Positions 1 through 11,714 of a stretch of 64,000 nucleotides of DNA are shown in pieces. The DNA lies in contig CM044871.1 in NCBI GenBank assembly GCA_024500155.1, forward strand, positions 80,584,402 through 80,648,401, in the 5' to 3' direction. Every line of letters starts with the position of its first letter. The stretch's first letter is position 1. Below the pieces are notes generated by a model. The model was given only the letters and a program-made list of their open reading frames with translations. It did not search any database and was not told the DNA's origin. Source of the DNA: Chenopodium formosanum. Taxonomy: Eukaryota; Streptophyta; Magnoliopsida; Caryophyllales; Amaranthaceae. Made by a program: the position numbers and the translations under genes.

Positions 1-602
1 TTATGTGAAACTTTTCATCGCTAAATATCTTTAATTTTTTAATTAATAAATTATGAAAATTACATATTAATAAATTACACATTAGTATGAATCTAACAAG
101 ATCCTACTTGATATATTTTTTTTCCTTAATATATTATCGTACACTTAAGATTAAAGTTTGGTCAAATTTGAAAATATGATCATATCAGACCAGATTAAAT
201 CAGATCAGATAAGCAAAAATAAGGTAAACTAAAACCCCTAATTCATTGAAAGATTGTTATATACTCCCGGGTGTATTGTACACCCAACTAATCCAAGTTA
301 GTTTTTGCTCTTCATTTGATAATTAAATAAATAAAAAAAACAATTATTAAAATGAGAAGAAATACTTATTGGTGTAGAATGTGGATGCATCTGACCCGAG
401 TGTATATAACAAATTCCATAATTCATTAACTACAAATATGTTTCTAAATCTTTCAGCCAAACATGTCACACAAAACAAAACCCAATTTTTTTCAGAAGCC
501 CATTCCCATTGAGCTCACGGCCCAACCGATTGACCAAACGGCCCAACCGAAGAACAGAAGAAACACTTTGTCCTAGTACAACTTTAGATCAATCATTGTG
601 TA
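1..602. other. AT-rich intergenic sequence
   Basis: No open frame or conserved motif of a gene is seen. The only structure is a small terminal-inverted-repeat candidate at 257-409, listed separately. The stretch ends at the 8 bp target duplication of the hAT MITE that follows. Confidence 0.6.
257..409. mobile_element. Small inverted-repeat element (MITE candidate)
   Basis: The left end TTATATACTCCCGGGTG and the right end, read on the minus strand as TTATATACACTCGGGTC, form imperfect terminal inverted repeats about 150 bp apart. No convincing target-site duplication is seen, so the superfamily is unassigned. Confidence 0.35.
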
Positions 603-1106
603 TAGGGGTGCTAATCGGCCGAGCCGAGCACGTATGGTCAGCTCGGCTTGTGATCGTTTAAATTTGTTCGAACTCGAACCGAATTCGAACCTTTATGAGC
701 CGATCTTCGACCGAGCCGAGCTTTGACTAAATGTTGACCGAGCCGAACTCGAACTGTTCACGAACAACCTTGATTTATTCTTAGCCCTAATTTACTTGTC
801 TTCTTTATTGTTCATCATTAAATTTTTTACTTTATAACAAGGTTATTGTTTTAATAATGAAAATACTAACTTATTGTTGTGTAATATCTATTGATAAAAA
901 AATTTATATTTATATACATGATTTTTTTATATGGAAAAAATAAACGAGCTTGTTCACGAACTTTTCGAGCCGAGCTTGGCATAACTCAGCTTGGCTCGTT
1001 AAGGTCTCGAGCCGAACTCAAACCCGAGTTGAGCCACCACGAACCGAGCTTTGACCGAATCGAGCTCGAATACTTCACGAATAGCTCAGTCTCATTATCA
1101 CCCCTA
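603..1106. mobile_element. hAT-type MITE with GAGCCGAGC-rich body
   Basis: The element starts TAGGGGTGCTAATCGG and ends ATTATCACCCCTA. It is flanked by a perfect 8 bp duplication, ATTGTGTA, at 595-602 and 1107-1114. TAGGGGTG termini with an 8 bp duplication are the hAT signature. The body is made of many degenerate copies of GAGCCGAGCTCGAAC-like sequence in both orientations, so it can fold back. The short plus-strand frame at 891-1181 runs across the element and its flank and is not a gene. No transposase is encoded. Confidence 0.8.
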
Positions 1107-1114
1107 ATTGTGTA

Positions 1115-3837
1115 TATGAGATGCTTATCTCATTTCCTACTATTACCATCCACTTATACTTTGTTCCCTTTCAATAATTAAGCACACCTAAAAAAAAAAA
1201 CAAAGAATCTATGACAATTACCAACTAATATGTTTTCCACTTTACTTTTAAGAAGGAATATTGATATATATCCTAAGTCCCAACTCAAACTATCTCCTCT
1301 TCCTTAAACTTTATTTGATCTAATTTTTTTCCTTTTTTTTATTAATTTTTTCTAACTTAACTATCTATAATCCAGTTGTAACCTTGTAGAATTATAGGTA
1401 GGTACATCTTTTAATAAATTCATCCATGCATCATAATACTTTATTAGCATGCTTTTGCTTTGCGGTCCCTTTTTTAAGCTTTCTAAAGGTGGACAATTAA
1501 GTAGGTTAAATTCCTTAATTACATCATTAGTAGATTGTGTGACTATGTTAATAGATGTTACTTTTAACTAACTAAGGACAAGAAAAGAATTTTGAAGACT
1601 GACTTTTCTACTCTTTCTTTCTTATTCATTTTATATGGCACTTTTCTTATGTGTGTATGACTAGTCAATCATTAGGCCTTCCTAAGAGTGCTATATACGT
1701 AGTATAACGTTGTTTAGGGTACAAAAATGCAACAAAAATTAGTTATATAAAAAAAAATAAGCTATGAATAATTTTGTAAATGTTTAGGGAATTGAGCAGC
1801 CCGGAACGTGTTTCTCCCCTTTTATAAAGATTATGACAGTTTGATTTATGCATTATTTATAAATCAACTAGAGTTTTTAATTATGTTCTATTAGTAAATT
1901 ATGGAAAAGAAAATGTTCTTATAGCATAAAATGTTGTTGGATTAACTCTAACGTACACTTTCTTTGATGTGGAATTGATAGAGATAACAAGGTAAAGATG
2001 TTTACACATGAAATTAAAGTTATATGTACTCATTCATAAATAAATATAAATAAAAATTAAATAGATAGATGTTATTGCCCATTCTTGATGTGTAAAAATA
2101 ACTTTAAAATAATGATATAATTCATGTAAAACAGCTTTTTAATACATGTTTAACAGGGTTTTTGCTTGTCATAACCATTAGGACTTTAAAGGTGTGCATC
2201 AAATGTCTCTTCCAAATTTTTAAAAATCACATACCATTCAGTGATAATTATGTTTGTGTTATCTTTTTATTTACGTAGTATACAAAAATTTAACAAATTT
2301 CTTCAACATATTTGACACTTTACCAGTGTGAGTCACCATTGATACAGACTCAAATGGGATCACTATTTTTGTTCAAGTAATGAAAATAATCATATTTGGT
2401 CCACTCCTACAGGGATGTCTATCTCATCCTCTACTATTGTCCAGCCCAATCAAGTACTCCGTATGTTATTAGACCGATAGTTTGCTCTTTTAAGGTACTC
2501 CCTCCGCCTAATAAAGATTGTCCCGAAATTTAATAATAACCTCTCTCTCCTTCAAAAAACAAAGATTGTCTTGAAATTTTTCCTTCATTCAAGAGCTGGT
2601 TCATTTGAAATCTTATGAAATTCTATCTTTTATTTTTCTTACATGCACATAAATTATTAAGATGAAAAACTTACCACTTAAAAGAACAAGTTAATAGTAT
2701 TACGGGACAATCTTATGAGATACGAGAAATATTGATACTCCGAAAATTGTCTTTATTCCATCATGGACGATCATCATTTAAACATCTGCTAAACCCTAGA
2801 AATGAGTTGTATTTCTTTAAAATACTATTGTACTACACTAATCATAAGAACCTAAGATGATAGCTTTTTGACACACTTTAAAATTGATTTGAAAGAGAAC
2901 ATCAAAAGTGTCCAATTAGACAATTAGACAAGACCATGGTCCAGTAGTTAGCTTTGTAAATTAACCCATCATTTTATCTTGAATCCCAATTTTTCAATAA
3001 AGTGCAATTCTACCGGGCCCCCGGCCCTACTCCTAGCTACAACTTGCATATATACATACAATTGACACAATAAAACAAACATGTACAAAGATTAGGTTGC
3101 CACGTTCTTGGTGAGGGTCCATCTTACCAAAATAAATAAATTCTACTTGCTATATTTTTTTTAAGAAAAAAAAGAAATTATTTTTAATACTACTTGCATG
3201 TTTTTCTCTCTCAAATTATGCACTTTCATTCCACCTTCTTCTTCACCCTTCTTTGATGATGATGGGTAGATGGGAATCTGCCTCCTAAATCAAGGCCTTC
3301 ACCAAATATACATGTTTATCTTGTTCAAGATAAACTTACACAAACATTACATGACTGATTACTTTTTGCCCCTCCACTAGTTCCTTTACTTAGTGCTATC
3401 ACGTTGGACTGTTTTAATTATTCTTGTGCGATACTGACTTACAAAGTCATTTTCTAAAGTAGGAAGTTATTTTAATCTCGTAATAAGTTATTGTAAGACT
3501 GCCTCATACAAGAATTTATTAACATGTAGATAATTAAAAAACTTTAATTGTCAATGGTTTTGGCTCTTTGACTTTTTTAAGCTCTTTATATTTTAAACAC
3601 TTCTTTTGACTTATTTTGAAACAAAAAATTTTAGATAAATTTAGAATGAAATAAGATGAAATATGCAGCTCGATTAACACATATTAGACGAAATAAGTTA
3701 CATTAAGTTCATATATGCTCACAAACTCATAGCGTGTTAGATTTGTGTGGATTATTTTAGCTAACCTATATAAGTTTTAAAATGAGGTAAAAAAAAAAAA
3801 AAAATCAACATAGTACACTAATAAAGAGAATGCACCC
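1115..3837. other. Intergenic, AT-rich, no gene seen
   Basis: No exon-like open frame with a recognisable motif was found. One Stowaway-like candidate (2498-2734) is listed separately. Otherwise there are poly-A/T runs and AT-rich sequence. Confidence 0.5.
2498..2734. mobile_element. Degenerate Stowaway-like MITE
   Basis: The left end is TA followed by CTCCCTCCGCCTAATAAAG, the standard plant Stowaway terminus. AAGATTGTCCCG near the left end is repeated inverted near 2701-2712. The right end is too degraded to fix exactly. Confidence 0.35.
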
Positions 3838-3840
3838 TTA

Positions 3841-4131
3841 GAGCATGCATCCACAATGGTGGTGCATAAGGACTTGCTAACAATTTTTAAATAATTTCTA
3901 GTTACATGCTAGCTATTATAGAGCTACAACCTCTTGTAGCTAAGCTAATTTACATATTCCATATTTTATGTATTTGTTTGTTTATTTATTTATTATTATT
4001 TTTATGGTTTATTTATTATAAAAGAATGTAGCTTATCGTTATAGAGGTTGTAGCTTCAATCACGTAGCTTAGAGATTTATGATGTGGCAACCCAAAGTAC
4101 ATGTCTATGTAGCTAACCATTGTGAATGCTC
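3841..4131. mobile_element. Tourist-type (PIF/Harbinger) MITE
   Basis: TTA target duplications lie at 3838-3840 and 4132-4134. The left terminus is GAGCATGCATCCACAATGG and the right terminus on the minus strand is GAGCATTCACAATGGTTAGC. The GAGCAT end matches the autonomous PIF/Harbinger element at 40907-44407, whose transposase may be able to mobilise it (inference). Confidence 0.7.
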
Positions 4132-4773
4132 TTATTGGTTAATGATCATAGTCTTTGTTTTTATAAAGTTTTCAACTTATGAAAGAGAGAAAAAAAGGAG
4201 CTTAATCTCATTTAATTCACTTTTGATGATAATGACATGATAAATTTAAGGTTATCTCTTTGTCAATGAATATTAATTTCGTACTTGTATAAGATAAAAA
4301 CTCACCTAAGACTTTGTTTGATTTACTGAAAAGCCCATTATTTAGACTCGTCTAAAATAAAAATTCAAAAGTTAACCTATAATAATATGTCACCACCATT
4401 GAAAAATCAACTCTTAATTATATCATTTGATCATGATGAACCTTGAAATAAAATCACCCTTCTTTTTTTTCTAATGTGGATAACTCCAAAAAATGACACC
4501 AAAGGAAGGTAAAATGTATGCATGTTTTTCTTGGACACTTCCTTTCCTAATCCAAAATCTAGCATCTAAAGCTAGTATTGTTGAAGATAATGAACTCCTT
4601 AATCACAAGAGTTTGCATCTCAGATATTCCAACAAATAACAATAAAAAAAAATTTGAAGACAATAACATATATTCGTGATATATACTATAGCATAAGCAA
4701 ATCAATAAGTCGCGACTAAGTCCCTGGTTGAATACTTGAATCAACCACTATAAAGTGCTAAAAACATGAGTTA

Positions 4774-4935
4774 GGGTTTGTTCTATTCAGCTTAATTTCA
4801 ATTCAGTTTGGTTCGGTTCAGTTTAACTCCAATCACTTCAGTTCTATTCCTAATTTTCTTCTCTCATAAACAATTCATTTCAGCTATATTCAGTTCAATC
4901 TAGTTAAGTTGTTTTCAGTAAATTGGAACACGCCC
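4774..4935. mobile_element. (CAGTT)n-body Tourist-type MITE, copy 1
   Basis: TTA lies on both sides (4771-4773, 4936-4938). Ends are GGGTTTGTTCTATTCAG and, inverted, GGGCGTGTTCC. The body consists of degenerate CAGTTC/CAGTTT pentamers. It belongs to the family seen also at 26174, 26588, 36263, 44852, 46702 and 56975. Confidence 0.7.
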
Positions 4936-4938
4936 TTA

Positions 4939-6055
4939 AGAATCAATAATGATGTGATCAATAGTAAGATAAGAGCTACCAAAATTAGATTATAAAACCA
5001 AATGGATTACAAAGTTTGCATCATCAACAGCAATTTCATCATACCCTAGTTAGAAAGAAAATAAACAACCCCACCTGAAATGGTACACTTTCAACAGAAC
5101 AATCCTTCATTATTTGGTTCACAGATTTTGTGCAAAATCAAGGGGCATATAAACTAATAATACTAGAAAAGGCGTTATAATATATAAATATATAGCTATA
5201 GCTATATAGCACTAAATTGGCTGCGCTAAAGAATTCTGAAAGGCCAAATTTGGATTTGTTGTTAGCTTCATATAATTTTCTTGCTTATAATGTCAGCAAA
5301 TACCAACCTTGTTTATTAATCATGAAATTTATAATGTTCATCTTTTTGGTGAAATCTAAACCACCGTGACATAAAGACATGTAATGAACATGGCAAACGT
5401 CATTTTCGTCGAAATTAATATAATATTATTGACATAAAATGCGAAGGGATGGGATAAGGAAAAAGCCATTTATCCACATCCGCAGAAAAGTAAGTTGTTA
5501 CATATAGAATTGTAATTGCATATATGATGGTGACCCTTTAAAAACTGTGGATTACAGCCAGGTCTTGATGACACTAGATGAAAGGGAATGTCTTTGTATT
5601 GCTAAACTACCTCAGATGATCGTTTTCCCCGCCTGTAGGTGGCACACGGAGGGGTGAAGATGTATCATGCACAAGTATAGACTCGGGTGTAGGATGAACA
5701 CCCTTTCTAAGTTGCATCAGCAGCTGAACGGTCAAATTTTCAAGTCATCAAGGACCAGAAGCCGTGTAACTGTCAAATTTTCAAGTGACCGGCAACCAAC
5801 ATGCCGTGATCAGAAAATTGTCAACAATGGAATTCAAGTCTTCAATCATACAGAAAAGAAAACTTCAGTTATCAGTCTACCACAGTTTCTATCAGCTAGA
5901 GAAACAGAAGGCGGTCAGAAAATAAATTTGCACAACGTTCACCTCCGATCAGTACCTATAATGTTACCATTGAATAATGAATACCGTAACATATCATCAG
6001 CACATTAACTCTGGAACAGTATGCAAGGTAACAACACTCAAACTTCATCAAGTTA
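4939..6055. other. Intergenic, downstream of the PI4K gamma gene
   Basis: The sequence is AT-rich. The plus-strand frame 5667-6008 has no recognisable motif and lies just past the 3' end of the minus-strand kinase gene, so part of it may be 3' untranslated region or flank. No other gene is supported. Confidence 0.4.
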
Positions 6056-6551
6056 TTAAAGAAAGAAGTACAAAAATTTCAGATATACAAAGATGATAAT
6101 AGAGTGGAATGGAGGAAATTCACAAGAAACAACAGTCTCAGTGGTATATACATTAGTTTCTATTTTCTTTTCTTTTTTTCTTTTTTCTGTTTTTTTTGTT
6201 CTTTTTTTGACGGACTTCTCATTTTCTACAAAATTATTTATCAAACAAGCCCACAAAGAGTGAAAGAAAAATCTAAAACCAAAAGCTTCAAGGCTTTCTA
6301 AGAAGAGAACAAAAAAATACAAACAAATCCTACTAAGACAGCCACTTCGCCGAAGCAATGCCGCCTTCAAAGAATATTTACAGCACTTCCAAACTGCTGC
6401 TGCCCTCCCAAGGCCACAACCCACCACTACTTCCTGGGAAGTGTCCCTGACCTAATAAATCCTATCATTACTCCACTCCTCTTGCAACGCCTACAAATCC
6501 TTATTATCTCAACTGGCTAAGCCCTCTCATATAGCTGTAAGTATCTCTATC
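6056..6551 (-). other. 3' untranslated/flanking region of the PI4K gamma gene
   Basis: The sequence follows the kinase stop codon at 6552-6554. It contains a plus-strand T/C-rich tract (about 6160-6210), an A/G-rich tract in the transcript. The exact polyadenylation site cannot be read. Open frames here on both strands are low-complexity. Confidence 0.4.
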
Positions 6552-8483
6552 TCAAAACTGGCAAGAAGTCCCGAGCCTCAGTCTCTGCCTCTGCCCGAGG
6601 GTCACAGCCTTCCGCTCAGCAAATGCCGGGCGCAGCAGCTCTTGGAACTTCTCGAGAAAGAGTGTCCACTCTTCTTCGCTCATGTCAGCAACCTTCACAA
6701 AACTAGCACTTGCAGGGAGCTGCTCATTTGCACTCCTATGACCAGATGACGAATAGCCATTCTCTGCTTTTGCCCCAGGAAATTTCTGACTCTTTTCCGC
6801 TAAACAAGTATTCTTCAGGGACATTGATATCATTGACATAGATGGGAACTTTTGAGGACCAGGGAATACCGCAAAACCATTTCCCTCCGCCTCTGCCTCC
6901 ACCTCCCCGTTATCACCATCTTCACTTTCTTCTTCCTCCTCAAGACTTTCCTCCAGCTTCGAGAGAGGGTTTCTGCCATTCACACCAAATACTGGTGATC
7001 TGATGAAAAAATCCTCTCCATTGCCCATCTTTGGAGTACAGTCCCACTCAGGGTCCTCACAATCAATGTCAAACAGAAAGTCATCTTCACCAGCTTCAGA
7101 CTCCGGCACAAACAACTCCCTCTCTTCCACCAGCCTCCTTGCTTCAATGCACACAAGCTCAAGCTCACTAGGTTCCTCCTCTCCACTACGGAATTCCCTA
7201 CTCATCATCTCACCTATCTCGGCAAGACACAGGCCAAAGGCTGCAGCTTCCTTGAGGAAAATGGTGCAGAGCACCAAGATACGAAGGCATGCCTCACGGA
7301 TCATTGGAAGCTCAGCGCGAAGCATCTCACAATCTTTTTCTGGATTAAGGCCCTCAATATATGCAAGCTCATCCTCAGAAAATGGGATAGAAGACTGCGG
7401 CCAGTGAATCCATTCAAAGTATGGATCCTCCAAAGTTTCAGGCAGACAAAGACCATGGTCAATGGGAATGAGCTCGACTTGACCAAATCTCCCCACACCA
7501 TCAAGCTTCCTGACAAGGAGGTTGCCAGCATGCCTGTCGGTGTTAAAAATCCTAATGTCCAATATCCCAATCCTATGCACAGATGAGACGGGAAAGCTTG
7601 AGGTTCCATGGTCACTGGCATCAAAATCATGTGGGATATATTGCTGGCAAGACGCTATCTTACTGACCAGTTTCTTCTTGTGAGGTTTGTTACCATTCAC
7701 CCCATCATTGACATTAAAGATAGAATGAGTGATCTTCACCAAAGCAGTTGCAGGTACACTTGCAAAATTCTGGGCATCAAGAAGATAAGCCGCAACTTCC
7801 CTGATGCCTGTCTCCCCAACCCGGACAGATCGCTTCAGACCTGGTTGCCCGAGAGCCCTGCCAACAAACCCTTTTGGATTGTTTGGCGCAAAAGGCTCTT
7901 CATCAGTGGGCTTCACAATAGCAACACTCTCACCCCTACTGTTCCTGAAGTAGTAAGCACCTCCAAGCCCACCAGTCACAGGCACTGGATCAACACCATT
8001 CTTAATCGCCTTGCCAATCTCCTTAACCATCTTCTTGGTAACCTCATGCAGATCCGACCTCCCCAACAGCTCAACCGGACCACTCTTATCCTTCTGCTGG
8101 AGATCCCCACCTCGTGGAGACAAACACGGAGTGGATGAGCTCCGATGCATATTCCCCCTCGTCAGAAGAAGAGGTGAATCATGCCTAATAGCATCAAGAT
8201 CATTCTTTAACACCATATCCCCATAAGTCAAAGAACTCTCATCAGTTGGAACATTAAGTGCAATCTGCAACCTCCTCTTCACAGTATGAACATTATCACT
8301 CCGATCCAACTCCATCCCTAACACACATCCGGTATCCGTCTGCACAAAAACCCTCCTCCTACCCGTGGTAGACACTTTCCCATAGAACTCCCCCGAACCC
8401 GAACCCGACCCCGACCTCGACAATGGGTTCTTAAACAACCCAACAGGGGCCTGGGTCTGAACAGGGCTGTCTACCTTAGACAT
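6552..8483 (-). CDS. PI4KG: Phosphatidylinositol 4-kinase gamma (ubiquitin-like domain, PI4Kγ7-like)
   Basis: An intact single-exon frame of 643 aa, close to the ~650 aa I recall for Arabidopsis PI4K gamma 5/6/7. One ubiquitin-like domain lies at about residues 41-107 (RRRVFVQTDTGCVLGMELDR onward). The PI3/PI4-kinase catalytic domain follows: a glycine loop GGLGGAYYFRN, lysine 191 in AIVKPTDEEP, the catalytic loop NTDRHAGNLL (Asp316, Asn321) and the metal-binding IPIDHG (Asp342). The C-terminal third has a Glu/Asp-rich low-complexity stretch. The family is type II PI4K-like; some plant gamma members are reported to act as Ser/Thr protein kinases rather than lipid kinases, so lipid activity is not assured. 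ATG at 8483 is chosen because the seven codons upstream contain no ATG and MSKVDSPVQTQ matches the family N-terminus. No frameshift or missing catalytic residue is seen. Confidence 0.95.
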   Translation of the reverse strand: MSKVDSPVQTQAPVGLFKNPLSRSGSGSGSGEFYGKVSTTGRRRVFVQTDTGCVLGMELDRSDNVHTVKRRLQIALNVPTDESSLTYGDMVLKNDLDAIRHDSPLLLTRGNMHRSSSTPCLSPRGGDLQQKDKSGPVELLGRSDLHEVTKKMVKEIGKAIKNGVDPVPVTGGLGGAYYFRNSRGESVAIVKPTDEEPFAPNNPKGFVGRALGQPGLKRSVRVGETGIREVAAYLLDAQNFASVPATALVKITHSIFNVNDGVNGNKPHKKKLVSKIASCQQYIPHDFDASDHGTSSFPVSSVHRIGILDIRIFNTDRHAGNLLVRKLDGVGRFGQVELIPIDHGLCLPETLEDPYFEWIHWPQSSIPFSEDELAYIEGLNPEKDCEMLRAELPMIREACLRILVLCTIFLKEAAAFGLCLAEIGEMMSREFRSGEEEPSELELVCIEARRLVEERELFVPESEAGEDDFLFDIDCEDPEWDCTPKMGNGEDFFIRSPVFGVNGRNPLSKLEESLEEEEESEDGDNGEVEAEAEGNGFAVFPGPQKFPSMSMISMSLKNTCLAEKSQKFPGAKAENGYSSSGHRSANEQLPASASFVKVADMSEEEWTLFLEKFQELLRPAFAERKAVTLGQRQRLRLGTSCQF

Positions 8484-9345
8484 ATTGCCTCTCAAATCTT
8501 TCAAAAACGGTGTCCGCGAAAGAGAGCCCGTTCTCCTCTCTCAAGCTACCCACCTAATTCTATATCCCTCAACAGGAATCTACTACTCAAGGTGCAGAAT
8601 AAGGTCACAATCATTAATTTATCACCCACCAAAAACCCTAAATCCACCTCTTTTTTCACAACCCACTAAAATGATTAGCTCAATTTCAGCTAAATCACTA
8701 CATTCACATCCCCATCGTACTAAGTAAGATCTTAATACTTTGATTATCTGAAAACAAAGATATACCAATAATCAATCATACCATTCCAGAAATATATATA
8801 CATACATAAACAAATGTATACATGAAACTTGAATCTTTATTTAACAGATCTAAATAATTCCAGAGTTTGCAATCCCTAACACGACACGATAACACGATAC
8901 GAACCCGACCTAAACAATCCAAAAGCTTATTTATATAATTCTTTGACTACTACTACTACATCCTGAACATTTTACCACATTTCAAAACAGTGATTTTTAC
9001 ATCAATCAACTTAAACAGCAAAAACCCAGAAAAACCCACAGCTGAAAAATTAAATCTTCAAGGTCAAAATCATGAAATGAAAGATTAATAAATCCCAGAA
9101 AATAAGGAGCAGCAAGAAATCAAAAGAACTGACCTTATAATAAAAGAGAGATCTGGGAAATTAATTCCAAGTAAGAAATTAATCAATCAATCCAAAAGAA
9201 GAAGAAGAAGAAGAATCAAAGAATTATAAATTCAAGAAAGTTGAATGAATTAAATCAATCAAACAATCATGAATTTGAGCTTCGATTATTTTTTTTTCTC
9301 AAGTTTCTCTCTCTTTCGCGTTATCTCTCTTGGCCCAAAAATGAA
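8484..9345 (-). promoter_or_regulatory. 5' leader of the PI4K gamma gene with probable 5'UTR intron
   Basis: On the minus strand, a purine/pyrimidine-rich leader (CTCTCTC and GAAGAAGAAG runs, 9190-9330) reaches a good splice donor, TTATAAG then GTCAGTTC, at 9134/9133. An intron of roughly 0.6 kb would then end shortly before the ATG at 8483. I cannot choose the acceptor with confidence. A leader intron is inferred from the donor and from the lack of coding potential. Confidence 0.4.
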
Positions 9346-10733
9346 GAGCAGGAGTTGTTTTTAACACTGGACCGCTTAAAACTCAGAGGTTTAGTTGACT
9401 TAACTCAACCATAGTTAAAACCCTTTAATAATAAAATAAAAAGGGGTTTTAATGTTTTATCTTTAAGTTAATAATCTTAATCAGAGCTTTTTTTTTTTTT
9501 TTTAATGGAAAAATAAATAAAATAAAGGATGGAAAAATGGAAGGGTCTAGAATAAGGAATGAGTGCCGTTAGATTTGGGTGATATAAAGATGGGGATGAC
9601 CAATGACGAGGAGAGAGAATGTCATTTCTTTGAGGTGGTGTTCGTACGTGGGTTGGGTGACCGTCGTTCTAGCAATTCTAAGGGTATTTTTGGAATTTCA
9701 GAGTTGAAATTTTTTATTATTATTTATTTTTTTTTACTGTTTTTATGGTGGTAATTACAGCAAGGTCGGAAATATGAGTTTTTGCCTGTTATTTTTATCT
9801 TTGGAGTGAGTTATTATTATGGTTTTTTTTATCGCTTGTGAATGTTTTATTCATTCCCTTTTTCCCATTTTATAAGCAATGTTCATTTTGGAGTTTTGAC
9901 ACATTCTTTAACGAGAGGGGAAATCTAGTGGAAGCTTACAATTGTCTAAAGATAATAAATTAAGATATATAGATATTAGAGAAATCGAGGAAAAAACGTA
10001 ATATGTGTCCACTATTTTAAGACCAAGTAAATTGAAAATGAGGGAGTAACTTATTAAGTGGCAATGTCAAATCTGTTCATTGACTTGAACTACAGATGTA
10101 CGAAGTATTAAGTGACAACACCAAATTTGTACATTGACTAGAACTATAAAGGATAAACGACTTATTCAATTGTTGTTCTATGCTCATACATGATATGTAT
10201 TTCCCAATATCCAACTTTTTTTCTTGGACATAGACTCTATAGCCTCGTTTGATTAACATGGAAATTTAATCCCTAAAAAAAATTACATTTCATGAAAGTT
10301 TATTTCCCAACTGAAATTCCTAAGATTTTCTTAAACTTGTTTGGTTGACATTTTTAGCAATATACGGAGTATAAATTTATAATTCTCGTGAATTTTAATT
10401 TGGCAAGATATGAGCTCATTATTTAACAATGAATGAGTTCAAATAAATGAATTTTTACTTTTTGAACATTGTCTTAATTGTTTCTTCATCAATATTTGGG
10501 GCACATACTCTCTCTTATACTTCATCGATCCAATATCATATGGAAAGAGTGAGTTGATTCATATCTCAACATTATAGTCCCTCTAATCCTAAAATAAAGA
10601 TGTTTTTATTTGCAATTATTAAAAATATAAGTATACGTTAATTTTAACCTTGAATAGTCGAGTTCTTTTTTTTTTTTTCCATGTAAAATCTTATTTAATT
10701 CATTTGAACTTGTATTTTCAAGATTTTAATTTA

Positions 10734-10827
10734 AGACTTGTTCTCTTCAGCTTAATTTAAGTTCAGTTTAATAACCTTATCTCATAAACGGTTCAGTTCA
10801 GCTTATTTCACTAAATAAGAACCTGCT
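10734..10827. mobile_element. Degraded (CAGTT)n-body MITE remnant
   Basis: It begins AGACTTGTTCTCTTCAGC after TTA and ends AATAAGAACCTGC, resembling the family at 26174-26409. It contains only a few CAGTT units, and the right target site has mutated. Confidence 0.4.
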
Positions 10828-11464
10828 TTTGAATTCTCACCCCCCTCTATTCCACAATTTACTTCCATTATTTAAAAATGAAACCTGTCCAAAGTCCATA
10901 AAAGATTTCCATACGAGTATATCTAGTCAATATAGATATGTTCTAGACAAAAAAGTTGATTTGTTATATTATTCCTTTACAAAACAAGAAAAAAGGTAGA
11001 TTGAGATACTCTGATTTAGTAATAAAAATGGGAGGAAATCTTTTCTATTTTTGGGAAGGGAAGTTTCCAGCAAGACCAAAATTTACACTTTAAAGTGGCA
11101 AGATAAGAGAAGGGGTAAATCCGACCTTGTAGGATTTATGGTCTTGCAGAATCTAGGGGCTCTGCCAGTTAGGTGTGCTAATGGTCAAATGTTGCCCCTT
11201 GATTAGGGGGATGGGTGGAGAGAGAATATTTTGTGTATTGACGAAAATACCCTTTATATTAAAAATGAGACTGAACACTGGGAATGAAGTATGGGAAGGT
11301 GCAATGTAATTCAAGGGAAGTCAATAATCAAGTATGGACTTAAGAGTGAAATCATGAGTGGGTCCCTCTTGTTTGTGTAGTGCTCGTCATGATCATTAAG
11401 ATTGATGTCTACTTTTTTTTTATTTTTTTTTATGTTTATGTTTACAAATATAGTTTACAGAGTA

Positions 11465-11714
11465 CTCTCTGTTTTTAAATATTTCCTCTATTTTTCTTTT
11501 GCAATCATTTTTAAATACTTGCTCCATTTTCTTATTTAGAATGGTATTATAATATTAAATTCATTTATTTTAATTAAAGGGATCCAATTTTATTACTTTA
11601 AATTCTCTCTCCTCCAATTTACCTTCTACTATCTCTATATTTTAATATTTTATCTAATTTTTTCCAAAACTCCACGCAAGGAAAAATGGAACAAGTATAT
11701 AAAAACAGAGGAAT
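11465..11714. mobile_element. Stowaway-like MITE
   Basis: TA is found on both sides (11463-11464, 11715-11716). The left end CTCTCTGTTTTTAAATA is mirrored on the right by ATTCCTCTGTTTTTATATA read on the minus strand. There is no coding capacity. Confidence 0.45.

Noticed and set aside
7003..8226. Several plus-strand open frames opposite the PI4K gamma coding region
   Set aside because: They are antisense shadows of a long conserved coding exon; their translations show no domain and the minus-strand frame is clearly the gene.
8484..8504. Upstream extension of the PI4K gamma frame to a TTG
   Set aside because: No ATG in the extension; the family-like N-terminus starts at the ATG at 8483.
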